From the NCBI RefSeq assembly GCF_009746625.1, contig NZ_VWXL01000035.1, forward strand, positions 1-33,921: 33,921 bases of DNA, given 5' to 3'. This document shows positions 15,733-23,238 of the stretch, piece after piece. This DNA is from Caproicibacter fermentans (GTDB lineage: Bacteria > Bacillota > Clostridia > Oscillospirales > Acutalibacteraceae). The notes beneath the pieces are model-generated. The model ran no database searches. It had not been told where the DNA came from and was given only the letters and a program-made list of their open reading frames with translations. The translations under genes and the position numbers were made by a program. The stretch's first letter is position 1; every line of letters begins with the position of its first letter.

Positions 15733-15806
15733 CGTGATAGCTCCTTTTTTCTGTTACGTTTTTCTTGTCACACAGACCCCTCTATTGGGTTTATAAGAAA
15801 GCAAAA

Positions 15807-15838
15807 AGCCGTTGCATCTTTGCTGCGATGCAACGGCT
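15807..15838 (-). terminator. Terminator of the sigma/anti-sigma unit
   Basis: AGCCGTTGCATC / GATGCAACGGCT, a perfect 12-bp stem (15807-15818 with 15827-15838), followed on the minus strand by TTTTTGCTTTC. It lies 114 bases after the anti-sigma stop codon. Confidence 0.85.
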
Positions 15839-15951
15839 CAATCTTGTGATAAGTCGGTCGGATTATATTGTGTGGTGAAATTAAACACTAACTAATCTCT
15901 GTACAAAAGCACTTTTCACAAGCTCAATTCAGTTCTGCGCCTAGCACGCCG

Positions 15952-16542
15952 TCAGTTAAACTCAGAAGGGTTCGGGTATTTATGAGGGCTGGTGGAATAA
16001 CCATTTTGATACTTTACGGTCATGTACAGGGTTTCCTTGCCGCTTTCAAGCTTGACATAGCAAACGCCATTATCGAACTTATCGGTGATGGCAACTTTTT
16101 GATCGAGCCAGTAAACCCAAACGGAGCCGTCATCCTCATATTCCACATCCGGGGCCGTCAACTGTTCCGTAAGTTCTTCTTCCGACGCAGGTATTTCAGT
16201 TCCGTCAGGTGAGAATGCAACCCCGCCTCCAGCTTGATGCTTCACATTTCCTTCGCCGTCCGTGTAGTCCATGCTGTAATTTCCATTTCCATCGAACTGA
16301 AGAGTTGCCTCCGTTTGATCGCCGTGAATCCAAAGCTGGATAGTGCGCTGAATTCCGCCTACATCCGCGGCGTATGCAGCTGTGGCGCTGCCCACAATCA
16401 TCACACAGACGGCAACAAAAGAAATCATTGTTTTGAATTTATGCTGTTTCTTTGTTCTTTCCATTTTTTCTACCTCCAAAGAAAAATCGTCAGAGGCATG
16501 AATTGCAGAAAACGCCTGTTTGTATTTTTCCTTATTCGTCAT
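15952..16542 (-). CDS. Membrane-bound anti-sigma-like protein
   Basis: 196 residues. A ~35-residue charged cytoplasmic start (MTNKEKYKQAFSAIHASDDF, EVEKMERTKKQHK) precedes one membrane helix at about 37-60 (MISFVAVCVMIVGSATAAYA). An extracytoplasmic part rich in D, E, G, T and Y follows. The short N-terminal region and gene order fit an anti-sigma factor that holds the sigma factor encoded just upstream; the genes overlap by 11 bases. No zinc-finger HxxxCxxC motif is present. The outer domain may sense an envelope signal. The anti-sigma role is inferred from layout, not from a named domain. Confidence 0.75.
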   Translation of the reverse strand: MTNKEKYKQAFSAIHASDDFSLEVEKMERTKKQHKFKTMISFVAVCVMIVGSATAAYAADVGGIQRTIQLWIHGDQTEATLQFDGNGNYSMDYTDGEGNVKHQAGGGVAFSPDGTEIPASEEELTEQLTAPDVEYEDDGSVWVYWLDQKVAITDKFDNGVCYVKLESGKETLYMTVKYQNGYSTSPHKYPNPSEFN

Positions 16543-17014
16543 CTTCCCATACCTCCTTTAATGTGTTGCGGAGCGACATTCTTCCGCGCGATAACCTTAC
16601 CTTTACATTGCTTGGCGTCACCCTCAAGATATCCGCGATTTCATTCACTGAATAATCCTCATAGTAAAACAGATGAATGACGATGCGATACTTTTCCGGA
16701 AGTTTCATCACTGCTTCAAATAATTCGGAGGACTCCTCCGACTCAAACGTCAATGTTTCTATGTAATCCTCCAATGGCAGTGAATTCCGCCTGAAAAAAG
16801 TATTGTTCTTATTCTTTGCCTTGTTAATTGCCACCCGGATAAGCCAAGCGCGGATATGCTGTTCTGATTCAAAACCTTTTTTGTGTGATAAATACTGGAT
16901 AAAGGTATCCTGAACAACATCCTCAGCATCCTGCGCGTTTTTGCACATGTTAAACGCCGCAGCATAAAGGTTGCTTTGGTATTTTTCAACCAGTATCTCT
17001 ACGGATGGTTTCAT
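16532..17014 (-). CDS. ECF-type RNA polymerase sigma factor
   Basis: 160 residues from the ATG at 17014, which follows AAGGAG by seven bases; a frame open to 17095 would need a start without a ribosome site. Region 2 is ILVEKYQSNLYAAAFNMCKN, then AEDVVQDTFIQYL and IRAWLIRVAINKAKN. Region 4 is MKLPEKYRIVIHLFYYEDY, VNEIADILRVTPSNVKVRLSRGR. This is a standard ECF sigma with no extra domain. It is coupled to the anti-sigma-like gene. A -35-like TGTAACC lies in its own upstream region, so autoregulation is likely. Confidence 0.92.
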   Translation of the reverse strand: MKPSVEILVEKYQSNLYAAAFNMCKNAQDAEDVVQDTFIQYLSHKKGFESEQHIRAWLIRVAINKAKNKNNTFFRRNSLPLEDYIETLTFESEESSELFEAVMKLPEKYRIVIHLFYYEDYSVNEIADILRVTPSNVKVRLSRGRMSLRNTLKEVWEDDE

Positions 17015-17055
17015 AAGCATGCTCCTTGATCTGTTTGAAAAGCCTTTCACCAATA

Positions 17056-17084
17056 ATACAAATGAGAATAGTGAAAGGTTACAA
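17056..17084 (-). promoter_or_regulatory. Probable ECF-sigma autoregulated promoter
   Basis: On the minus strand TGTAACC (17078-17084) is followed 16 bases later by TGTATT (17056-17061). ECF -35 elements characteristically contain an AAC core, as here. An 8-bp inverted pair CCTTTCAC (17043-17050) / GTGAAAGG (17071-17078) also brackets the start site. Confidence 0.5.
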
Positions 17085-17192
17085 GATCTCCTCAAATCTT
17101 AAAAAAATTTCGATAATAGTAAAAATTACTGATTCTCCGGATAAGTTCAGTTCTTTATTTGATTTTCACGCAGAAAACTTAAGAATGATTTA

Positions 17193-17221
17193 TTGACATC
17201 CACTTATTACTGTATTATGCT
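17193..17221 (+). promoter_or_regulatory. Promoter of the hydrogenase-maturation operon
   Basis: TTGACA (17193-17198), 17-bp spacer, TATGCT (17216-17221). This predicts an RNA leader of about 200 bases before the first gene. Confidence 0.65.
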
Positions 17222-17249
17222 AAAGTATAAGCGAATAAGTATCAAGTTG

Positions 17250-17345
17250 CAATGTATCCGCGCGCAGGTTTTGCCCGAGGATACAGGGCCGGTAGTTTTA
17301 CCTGACCGCAAGGTGTTTCCGAGCGGAAAGACGCACATTCGGTAT
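17250..17345 (+). promoter_or_regulatory. Structured leader RNA, candidate unassigned riboswitch or attenuator
   Basis: A 7-bp stem TGTATCC/GGATACA (17253-17259 with 17279-17285) encloses a GC-rich loop. It is followed by GGTAGTTTTACC (17291-17302), and TTTCC-GAGC-GGAAA (17316-17329). The segment GCGGAAAG (17323-17330) is exactly complementary to CTTTCCGC (17374-17381) in the terminator downstream, so the GGAAA strand can choose between the leader hairpin and an anti-terminator. The sequence did not match the riboswitch consensus cores I know (NiCo, Moco, ykkC classes, TPP, FMN, SAM, cobalamin, c-di-GMP, fluoride). Confidence 0.65.
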
Positions 17346-17365
17346 TGAGTACTCTGTTTTGCCGT

Positions 17366-17411
17366 AATGCTCCCTTTCCGCCTTTCGTACGGAAAGGGAG
17401 CATTAATTTTT
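17366..17411 (+). terminator. Conditional terminator in front of the first gene of the maturation operon
   Basis: A perfect 15-bp stem (17366-17380 with 17390-17404, nine-base loop) followed by AATTTTT. It ends only 16 bases before the first start codon of the operon, so it must be read through for expression; this marks it as an attenuator rather than an ordinary gene end. Confidence 0.88.
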
Positions 17412-17426
17412 GAAGGAGGTTTTAAA

Positions 17427-17684
17427 GTGGACAAAAAGATAGGCATCGTGGGCATTGTGATCGAAAATTCATCCTGTGTGGAACGTGTAAATGCCGTTCT
17501 GCACGAATATGCCGGGCTTATTGTAGGCAGGATGGGGCTTCCCTATCGAGAGCGGGGCGTTTCCGTCATATCATTAATAGTGGACGGAAGCAATGACGAA
17601 ATCAGCGCGCTAACCGGAAAGCTCGGCAGGATTACCGGGGCTACGGTCAAATCGATGATCACCAAAAGTAGCCAACAGTTATAG
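17427..17684 (+). CDS. TM1266-type [FeFe]-hydrogenase system regulator
   Basis: 85 residues from a GTG at 17427 with GAAGGAGG nine bases upstream; a longer frame from 17367 would begin inside the terminator hairpin. The sequence KIGIVGIVIENSSCVERVNAVLHEY...GRMGLPYRERGVSVISLIVDG...ALTGKLGRITGATVKSMI matches the small ACT/NikR-C-like proteins named after TM1266, found with hydEFG. The fold is beta-alpha-beta-beta-alpha-beta without a DNA-binding domain. A regulatory role is by family annotation and gene context. First gene of the operon, 14 bases before hydG. Confidence 0.85.
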   Translation: MDKKIGIVGIVIENSSCVERVNAVLHEYAGLIVGRMGLPYRERGVSVISLIVDGSNDEISALTGKLGRITGATVKSMITKSSQQL

Positions 17685-17698
17685 AAAGGGGTATATGC

Positions 17699-19150
17699 AT
17701 GAATTTTCTTGAAAAGTACCAAAAAGAGTTTGCGCAGTATGACAAGCTTGATCATGATTTCATTGACGAGAATAAAATCTGGGCGCAGTTGAACAAGTGG
17801 AAAAACCCTTCGAAAGCAGACGTGCGAATCGTTTTGAAGAAAGCGGAGCAATGTATCCGGCTTGAGCCGGAGGAGACTGCAATCCTTCTGCAAAACAAAG
17901 ACGAGAGTATGCTGCACGAGATGTATGAATTGGCCCATCAGTTGAAGGAAGATGTATACGGCGACCGAATTGTGTTTTTCGCGCCGCTTTATATCAGCGA
18001 CGAATGTGCAAATAACTGCGCATATTGCGGCTTCCGCAGCAGCAATACCGCGATGCGCCGAAAAACTCTGACGATGGAGGAAATCGAGCAGGAAGTTCGG
18101 ATTATGATCGAAGAGGGGCAGAAACGCACCGTTCTTGTCTATGGAGAATCTCCCGCCACCCAGGTCGATTTTATGTGCGATTCGATCAAAAAGGTTTACA
18201 GTGTCAAGACGGAACACGGCGAAATACGGCGTGCTAATATAAACTGTGCCCCCCTGACCGCAGAGGAACTTAGGAAGCTGAAGAAAGTGGGAATCGGGAC
18301 CTTCCAGGTGTTTCAGGAGACGTACCATCATGAAACCTACCGTAAAATGCACCCGCAAGGGACTATTAAAGGCCACTACCGCTGGAGATTGTACTGCATG
18401 GACAGAGCGCAGGAGGCGGGCGTGGACGACAACGGCATTGGCGTATTATTTGGACTTTACGACTGGCGTTTTGAGGTCATGGGACTTTTATATCATACGA
18501 TCCACCTTGAGGAAAATTTCAACGGCGTCGGGCCGCATACGATTTCCTTCCCTCGTATAACGCCCGCCACAGGCACTCCGTTTTCAATCAATCCCCAGTA
18601 TGCCGTCAGCGACAGCGATTTCAAGAAGCTGGTCGCGATTCTGCGTTTGTCCGTTCCCTACACCGGCCTTATTTGCACCGCCAGGGAACCCGACAAGGTG
18701 CGGCGGGAGGTTATCCCGTTCGGGGTCTCGCAAATCGACGCGGGAACCCGTATAGGAGTCGGCGCCTACGCGCAGTCAATAAAAGCGAACGAGCTTCCCG
18801 ACAAAGAACAGTTCACCATAAACGATCCGCGTTCTTTGGACGGGGTGGTCAGCGAAATTTGCGATATGAACTGTATTCCGTCTTTCTGCACCGCATGTTA
18901 CAGGGCGGGGCGAACCGGCGAGCAGTTTATGAAGGTGGCAAAATCGAAATTCGTACATAACTTCTGTATCCCAAACGCAATTTTTACGCTGAAGGAATAT
19001 CTGATTGATTATGCGTCGCCAGAGACGAAAGCAAAGGGAGAACAGGTACTCAAGCGGCATATCGAACGCTTTAAAGGGGAAACGGTATATCAGACAATAC
19101 AGGAAAATCTAAATAGAATAGAAAACGGCGAGCGCGACCTTCGTTTATAG
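17699..19150 (+). CDS. hydG: [FeFe]-hydrogenase maturase HydG, radical-SAM tyrosine lyase
   Basis: 483 residues, the normal length. The radical-SAM cluster motif is C103-x3-C107-x2-C110 (ECANNCAYCGF), and the HydG-specific C-terminal motif is C397-x2-C400-x22-C423 (FCTACYRAG ... NFC), which carries the auxiliary cluster with the dangler iron. It cleaves tyrosine to p-cresol and dehydroglycine and turns the latter into the CO and CN- ligands of the H-cluster iron. Reading YGDRIVFFAPLYISDEC before the cluster is typical of the ThiH/HydG group; the second cysteine triad excludes ThiH. AAAGGGG precedes the ATG. Second gene of the operon. Confidence 0.97.
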   Translation: MNFLEKYQKEFAQYDKLDHDFIDENKIWAQLNKWKNPSKADVRIVLKKAEQCIRLEPEETAILLQNKDESMLHEMYELAHQLKEDVYGDRIVFFAPLYISDECANNCAYCGFRSSNTAMRRKTLTMEEIEQEVRIMIEEGQKRTVLVYGESPATQVDFMCDSIKKVYSVKTEHGEIRRANINCAPLTAEELRKLKKVGIGTFQVFQETYHHETYRKMHPQGTIKGHYRWRLYCMDRAQEAGVDDNGIGVLFGLYDWRFEVMGLLYHTIHLEENFNGVGPHTISFPRITPATGTPFSINPQYAVSDSDFKKLVAILRLSVPYTGLICTAREPDKVRREVIPFGVSQIDAGTRIGVGAYAQSIKANELPDKEQFTINDPRSLDGVVSEICDMNCIPSFCTACYRAGRTGEQFMKVAKSKFVHNFCIPNAIFTLKEYLIDYASPETKAKGEQVLKRHIERFKGETVYQTIQENLNRIENGERDLRL

Positions 19151-19161
19151 GAGCGGCGGAT

Positions 19162-20229
19162 ATGGAAAACGGAGCAGCCAGGCAGCTGTCCGATTTTTTA
19201 GCCTCGGCGAATAAACGGGAATTACTCGCCTTGATCCGATTTTTGGAAGAGGAAGCTCAGGAGGATGATCTTTTTGAGCTCTTCCGTCTGGCCGGAGAAA
19301 CAAGAAAGGCAAGCTACGGCGACAGGGTTTTCTTTCGCGGGCTAATCGAATTTTCAAGCTTCTGCAAAAACGACTGCTATTACTGCGGGATAAGGAGAAG
19401 CAACCGGAAAGCGGCGAGATACAGGCTTACAAAGAATGAAATCATTGATTGCTGCCGGTCCGGATATGCTCTGGGCTTTCGGACCTTCGTGTTGCAGAGC
19501 GGCGAAGACATGTTTTTTTCGGACGAGGTATTATGCGGTATCGTTTCGGGGATAAAAGAGCTTTTTCCGGAATGTGCGGTAACGCTTTCCGTTGGAGAAC
19601 GAAGCCGCGAATCCTATCGCCGGCTTTTTGCCGCCGGCACCGACCGGTATCTTCTGCGCCATGAAACAGCCGATGAAGCGCATTACGCAAAGCTCCACCC
19701 GCCGGAGCAGGCCCTAAAAAATCGGAAACGGTGCCTGTACGACCTGAAAGAGCTCGGCTATCAGGTCGGGGCCGGCCTTATGGTCGGTTCCCCGTTTCAG
19801 ACCTATGAAACACTGGCAGAGGATATCATTTTTCTGCGCGATCTCCAGCCGCATATGGCCGGGATAGGTCCCTTTATACCGCATAAGGAAACTAGATTCG
19901 CGGGTTTCCCTTCCCCGCCGCCCAAAAGCACGCCAATTCTGCTGTCGCTTGTGAGATGCTTGCTGCCCAAGGTGCTGCTGCCCGCTACAACGGCACTCGC
20001 AACGTCGGATAAAAACGGCCGTGAAAAAGGACTTCTGGCGGGGGCAAACGTTGTTATGCCGAACCTGACGCCATACGAGCACAGGAAAGATTTCTCCCTG
20101 TATGACAACAAGCTTGCCACCGGCAGCGAGGCCGCGGAAGGACTTTCCGTTCTCAAACGACAAATAAAGGGTCTTGGGCTTAAGCCCGATTTCTCCAGGG
20201 GAGACCACGCGGATTTTCAGAAAGGATAG
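19162..20229 (+). CDS. hydE: [FeFe]-hydrogenase maturase HydE, radical-SAM enzyme
   Basis: 355 residues. Cluster motif C68-x3-C72-x2-C75 (FCKNDCYYCGIRRSN) follows the family's YGDRVFFRGLIEFSSFC. Later blocks LQSGED, LRHETADEAHYAKLHP, GLMVGSPFQT and IGPFIPHKETRFAG match HydE. It works on the iron-cysteine complex made by HydG on the way to the [2Fe] subcluster and its dithiomethylamine bridge. It starts 12 bases after hydG and ends seven bases before the aspA-like gene, so all are one transcript. A second C-terminal cluster, optional in HydE, is not evident. Confidence 0.96.
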   Translation: MENGAARQLSDFLASANKRELLALIRFLEEEAQEDDLFELFRLAGETRKASYGDRVFFRGLIEFSSFCKNDCYYCGIRRSNRKAARYRLTKNEIIDCCRSGYALGFRTFVLQSGEDMFFSDEVLCGIVSGIKELFPECAVTLSVGERSRESYRRLFAAGTDRYLLRHETADEAHYAKLHPPEQALKNRKRCLYDLKELGYQVGAGLMVGSPFQTYETLAEDIIFLRDLQPHMAGIGPFIPHKETRFAGFPSPPPKSTPILLSLVRCLLPKVLLPATTALATSDKNGREKGLLAGANVVMPNLTPYEHRKDFSLYDNKLATGSEAAEGLSVLKRQIKGLGLKPDFSRGDHADFQKG

Positions 20230-20235
20230 GCGGCT

Positions 20236-21636
20236 ATGCGCACAGAGCATGATTTTCTGGGAGAGCTTTTAATAGACGATAACGCTTATTACGGAATCCA
20301 CACGGCGAGAGCATTGACGAACTTTGCCATAACGGGAGTTCCCATTCATCCGGCGCTCATTGAAGCTGTGGTAACGGTGAAAAAGGCGGCGGCGGCGGTG
20401 AACCGGAGCTTAGGCGCTCTGGACAGCCGAATTGCCGAAGCGATCATATCGGCCTGCGACGAAATCCTGTCAGGCGCGCTGAGGGATCAGTTCCCCGTGG
20501 ACTGTATGCAGGGCGGGGCCGGCACGTCTACGAACATGAATGTCAACGAGGTGATCGCCAACCGAGCCATCGAGCTGCTCGGCGGAAAAAAAGGCGACTA
20601 TAGCATCGTCCATCCTCTTGACCATGTAAATCTTCACCAATCGACGAACGACGTATTCCCGACGGCAGTGCGCATTGCTCTAATTCGCCTGCTCAAGCCC
20701 GTAACTGAGCTGTTCGCCGCGCTCCAGACCGCCCTGCAGGAAAAGGAACAGGAATTCGCCTCCGTTTTGAAGGTCGGCCGGACGCAGCTTCAGGACGCCG
20801 TTCCGGTAACACTCGGTCAGGAATTCGGGGCATGGGCTCAGGCTGTGGCCCGGGACCGATGGCGGCTGTACAAGGCGGAGGAACGTCTCCGACAGGTCAA
20901 CATCGGCGGGACCGCCGTGGGTACCGGGATCAACGCTCCGAAAGCATACATATTCACGGTGATTGAAAAGCTGCGGGAGCTTACTGGCATCGGGCTTGCG
21001 CGCGCCGAATATATGATGGACCCAACCCAGAATTGCGATGTCTTCGTCGAGGTATCCGGCCTTCTGAAAGCGGCCGCTGTGAATCTCGCGAAAATAGCAA
21101 ACGACCTGCGGCTTCTGTCGTCTGGTCCGAAAGCGGGATTCGGGGAAATAACGCTGCCCTCCGTGCAGGCGGGTTCCTCGATTATGCCCGGAAAAGTGAA
21201 TCCCGTGATATGCGAGTCGGTCAATCAGGCGGCGTTTCAGATTATGGCGGATGATACGGCGGTAACGTTGGCCGCACAGGCGGGGCAGCTCGAGCTCAAC
21301 GCCTTTTTGCCCTTAATTGCCAAAAATATGTTTGAAATGCTTGATATGCTGAACCACGTGCTCCCCATATTTATAGAACGCTGCATAAAAGGGATACGGG
21401 CAAACGGCGATATCTGTGCCCGAAAGCTAACGGACAGCTTCGCGGTAGTGACCGCGCTGACCGGATATATCGGCTATGACAAGGCATCAATGGTCGCGGG
21501 ATTCTGCCTGAACACGGGAAAAACAGTTCGCGAAGCGGTTTTGGAATTGGGACTTCTGGACGAAGGGACTTTGTCGGAGATCCTGAGGCCGGAACGGCTA
21601 ACCGCTCCCGAAATGAGAACGTCAAAGGAGAGATAA
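20236..21636 (+). CDS. aspA: Aspartate ammonia-lyase-like enzyme within the hyd operon
   Basis: 466 residues. Fumarase/aspartase superfamily blocks are GAGTSTNMNVNEV (95-107), NLHQSTNDVFPTA (132-144), GRTQLQDAVPVTLGQEF (181-197) and the signature loop GSSIMPGKVNP (313-323) with the catalytic serine. The GTSTNMN and STND pattern fits aspartase, which releases ammonia from L-aspartate to give fumarate; fumarase cannot be excluded by eye. It sits between hydE and hydF with six- and two-base gaps, so it is co-made with the maturases. One idea is that it supplies ammonia or redox balance for H-cluster assembly; this is inference. Co-location of this lyase with hyd genes occurs in other Clostridia as far as I recall. 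Confidence 0.9.
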   Translation: MRTEHDFLGELLIDDNAYYGIHTARALTNFAITGVPIHPALIEAVVTVKKAAAAVNRSLGALDSRIAEAIISACDEILSGALRDQFPVDCMQGGAGTSTNMNVNEVIANRAIELLGGKKGDYSIVHPLDHVNLHQSTNDVFPTAVRIALIRLLKPVTELFAALQTALQEKEQEFASVLKVGRTQLQDAVPVTLGQEFGAWAQAVARDRWRLYKAEERLRQVNIGGTAVGTGINAPKAYIFTVIEKLRELTGIGLARAEYMMDPTQNCDVFVEVSGLLKAAAVNLAKIANDLRLLSSGPKAGFGEITLPSVQAGSSIMPGKVNPVICESVNQAAFQIMADDTAVTLAAQAGQLELNAFLPLIAKNMFEMLDMLNHVLPIFIERCIKGIRANGDICARKLTDSFAVVTALTGYIGYDKASMVAGFCLNTGKTVREAVLELGLLDEGTLSEILRPERLTAPEMRTSKER

Positions 21637-21638
21637 CG

Positions 21639-22874
21639 ATGGCAGACATGAACGCCACTCCGATGGCAAACAGATTTACGATTGGACTTTTCGGCAGGAG
21701 GAACGCCGGGAAATCGTCCCTTATCAACGCGATCACAGGGCAGAACATCGCCGTCACCTCCGAAGTCGCGGGCACTACGACGGACCCGGTATATAAGGCG
21801 ATGGAGCTTTTGCCTCTGGGCCCGGTCGTGTTTATCGACACGGCAGGGCTCGACGATACCGGGAATCTCGGAAAGCTGCGCGTGGAAAGGACCTATGAGG
21901 TTCTGCGGAAATGCAACCTGGCCATCGTAGCGGCGGATATCCACGAGGGAATCACCGAGTTTGACACTGAATTTATCGAACAGTTGGAAAGACGCAAAAT
22001 ACCGTGCATCTGCGTACTGAACAAGTGCGACGAGGGAGTTCCCGAAAGTCTAAAAATCAAATCCGCACCCGAAATTCCGCTTATCTATGCCAGTGCGGCG
22101 ACACGCTTTGGAATCGACAAGGTGATAAAACAAATCATTTCAAGCTCGAATTTTGAGGATGCGGAGCCCGCCTTAGTGGGTGATTTGGTCAATTCCGGCG
22201 ACGTCGCGGTGCTGGTGACGCCCATTGACAAAGCGGCACCGAAGGGTAGGCTCATCCTTCCCCAGCAGCAGACGATTCGCGACATCATCGAAAAGGACGC
22301 GATCGCTGTAATAACCAAGGAACATGAGCTGAAGCATGCGCTCGAACGTTTAAACTCTCCCCCGGCCATTGTCATTACCGATTCGCAGGCGTTTCTTAAG
22401 GTTTCCGCCGACACGCCGCCCGAGATACCGATGACCTCGTTTTCCATTCTATTTGCGCGGCAGAAGGGGGACCTTGCGGAGATGGTGCGGGGAATCAAGC
22501 GTATCGAACATCTGGTTCCCGGAGATAAGGTGCTTATTGTGGAAGGCTGCACGCATCACGATCAGGCAGACGACATCGGGAAAGTAAAAATTCCGCGCTG
22601 GATACGCCAGATTGCGGGAGGCGAGATTCAATTCGAATGGGTATCGGGTGCGCGCTACCCGAAGGATATCTCCGAATACGCCGTTATCGTACATTGCGGC
22701 GGCTGCATGTTAAACCGCAGAGAAATGCAATACCGTGTCGAAAAAGCGCGGGAACAGGGCGTATCCATAACCAATTACGGAGTGCTCATCGCTTACGTGA
22801 TGGGGATACTCCCGAGAGCGATTAAGCCATTTCCCGCCGCAAGCATGGCTTTGGATGAGATTAATTTTAAATAA
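21639..22874 (+). CDS. hydF: [FeFe]-hydrogenase maturation GTPase HydF
   Basis: 411 residues. An Era-like GTPase domain comes first: P-loop GRRNAGKSS (19-27), AGTTTDP (45-51), DTAG (67-70), NKCD (128-131). A dimerisation region follows, then the iron-sulfur domain with the C-x-H ... H-C-x2-C motif: C303, H305, H351, C352 and C355 (VEGCTHH; VHCGGC). HydF is the scaffold on which the [2Fe] subcluster is completed and from which it is passed to apo-hydrogenase. AAAGGAG is present and the start lies two bases after the aspA stop. No hydrogenase structural gene is in the window. Ends the operon. Confidence 0.96.
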   Translation: MADMNATPMANRFTIGLFGRRNAGKSSLINAITGQNIAVTSEVAGTTTDPVYKAMELLPLGPVVFIDTAGLDDTGNLGKLRVERTYEVLRKCNLAIVAADIHEGITEFDTEFIEQLERRKIPCICVLNKCDEGVPESLKIKSAPEIPLIYASAATRFGIDKVIKQIISSSNFEDAEPALVGDLVNSGDVAVLVTPIDKAAPKGRLILPQQQTIRDIIEKDAIAVITKEHELKHALERLNSPPAIVITDSQAFLKVSADTPPEIPMTSFSILFARQKGDLAEMVRGIKRIEHLVPGDKVLIVEGCTHHDQADDIGKVKIPRWIRQIAGGEIQFEWVSGARYPKDISEYAVIVHCGGCMLNRREMQYRVEKAREQGVSITNYGVLIAYVMGILPRAIKPFPAASMALDEINFK

Positions 22875-22890
22875 ACTCGCCCTTTTTCAG

Positions 22891-22927
22891 GGAAAGATTG
22901 ACTGTCTTTCATATTTTCTGCTTTTTT
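22891..22927 (+). terminator. Weak terminator-like hairpin after hydF
   Basis: GAAAGA (22892-22897) pairs with TCTTTC (22905-22910), followed by ATATTTTCTGCTTTTTT. It is short but rightly placed, 17 bases after the hydF stop. Confidence 0.4.
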
Positions 22928-23157
22928 AGAGTCTTAGTCAGACCCTCTATTTCAACCGCGAATATTTACCAATTCCCCCCCTTGATTCAATCTGCGGAAT
23001 CCCGTTTCGATAACCAAGAGTTTCATCCGATTCGCCTGCGATGACTGTGCTCATGAAAAGACTTCCTTCAGACTTGATTTTTCTTACCCTCGTTCTTGTC
23101 TGAAAGGAAGTCTCCTATTCAGCTTTTACACAAAGCCTGATGCGGTATCAAAAGTTT
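22928..23157. other. Gene-free stretch with one long hairpin
   Basis: No supported gene. The only structure is a near-perfect 15-bp hairpin AGACTTCCTTCAGAC (23059-23073) / GTCTGAAAGGAAGTCT (23098-23113, one bulged A). It lacks a T-run, so it is not a standard terminator; it may be an RNA processing site or a small repeat. Confidence 0.4.
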
Positions 23158-23213
23158 AAAAAAACAATTAGCCCAGAGCATAAGCAGGAATAGCCTTGCA
23201 TGTGCACTGGGCT
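23158..23213 (-). terminator. Terminator of the PdxR-like gene
   Basis: AGCCCAG (23170-23176) pairs with CTGGGCT (23207-23213), and the minus strand continues AATTGTTTTTTT. It lies 26 bases after the stop of the regulator gene. Confidence 0.7.
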
Positions 23214-23238
23214 CTATTGGGTTGCAAAGAGAAAATTT

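Noticed and set aside
15509-15796. A 95-codon plus-strand frame with hydrophobic stretches
   Set aside because: It is antisense to the OrfA-like remnant, which has a ribosome site and a recognisable HTH.
17250-17345. The hyd leader as a NiCo/czcD-type or ykkC-type riboswitch
   Set aside because: The key core segments of those classes (for example GGGACAG of NiCo or the GGTCCGAGAG of ykkC) are absent; only loose similarity to CCGAG exists.
17543-18376. Long minus-strand frame opposite the TM1266/hydG genes
   Set aside because: It is the antisense of two well-supported genes and contains no recognisable motif.
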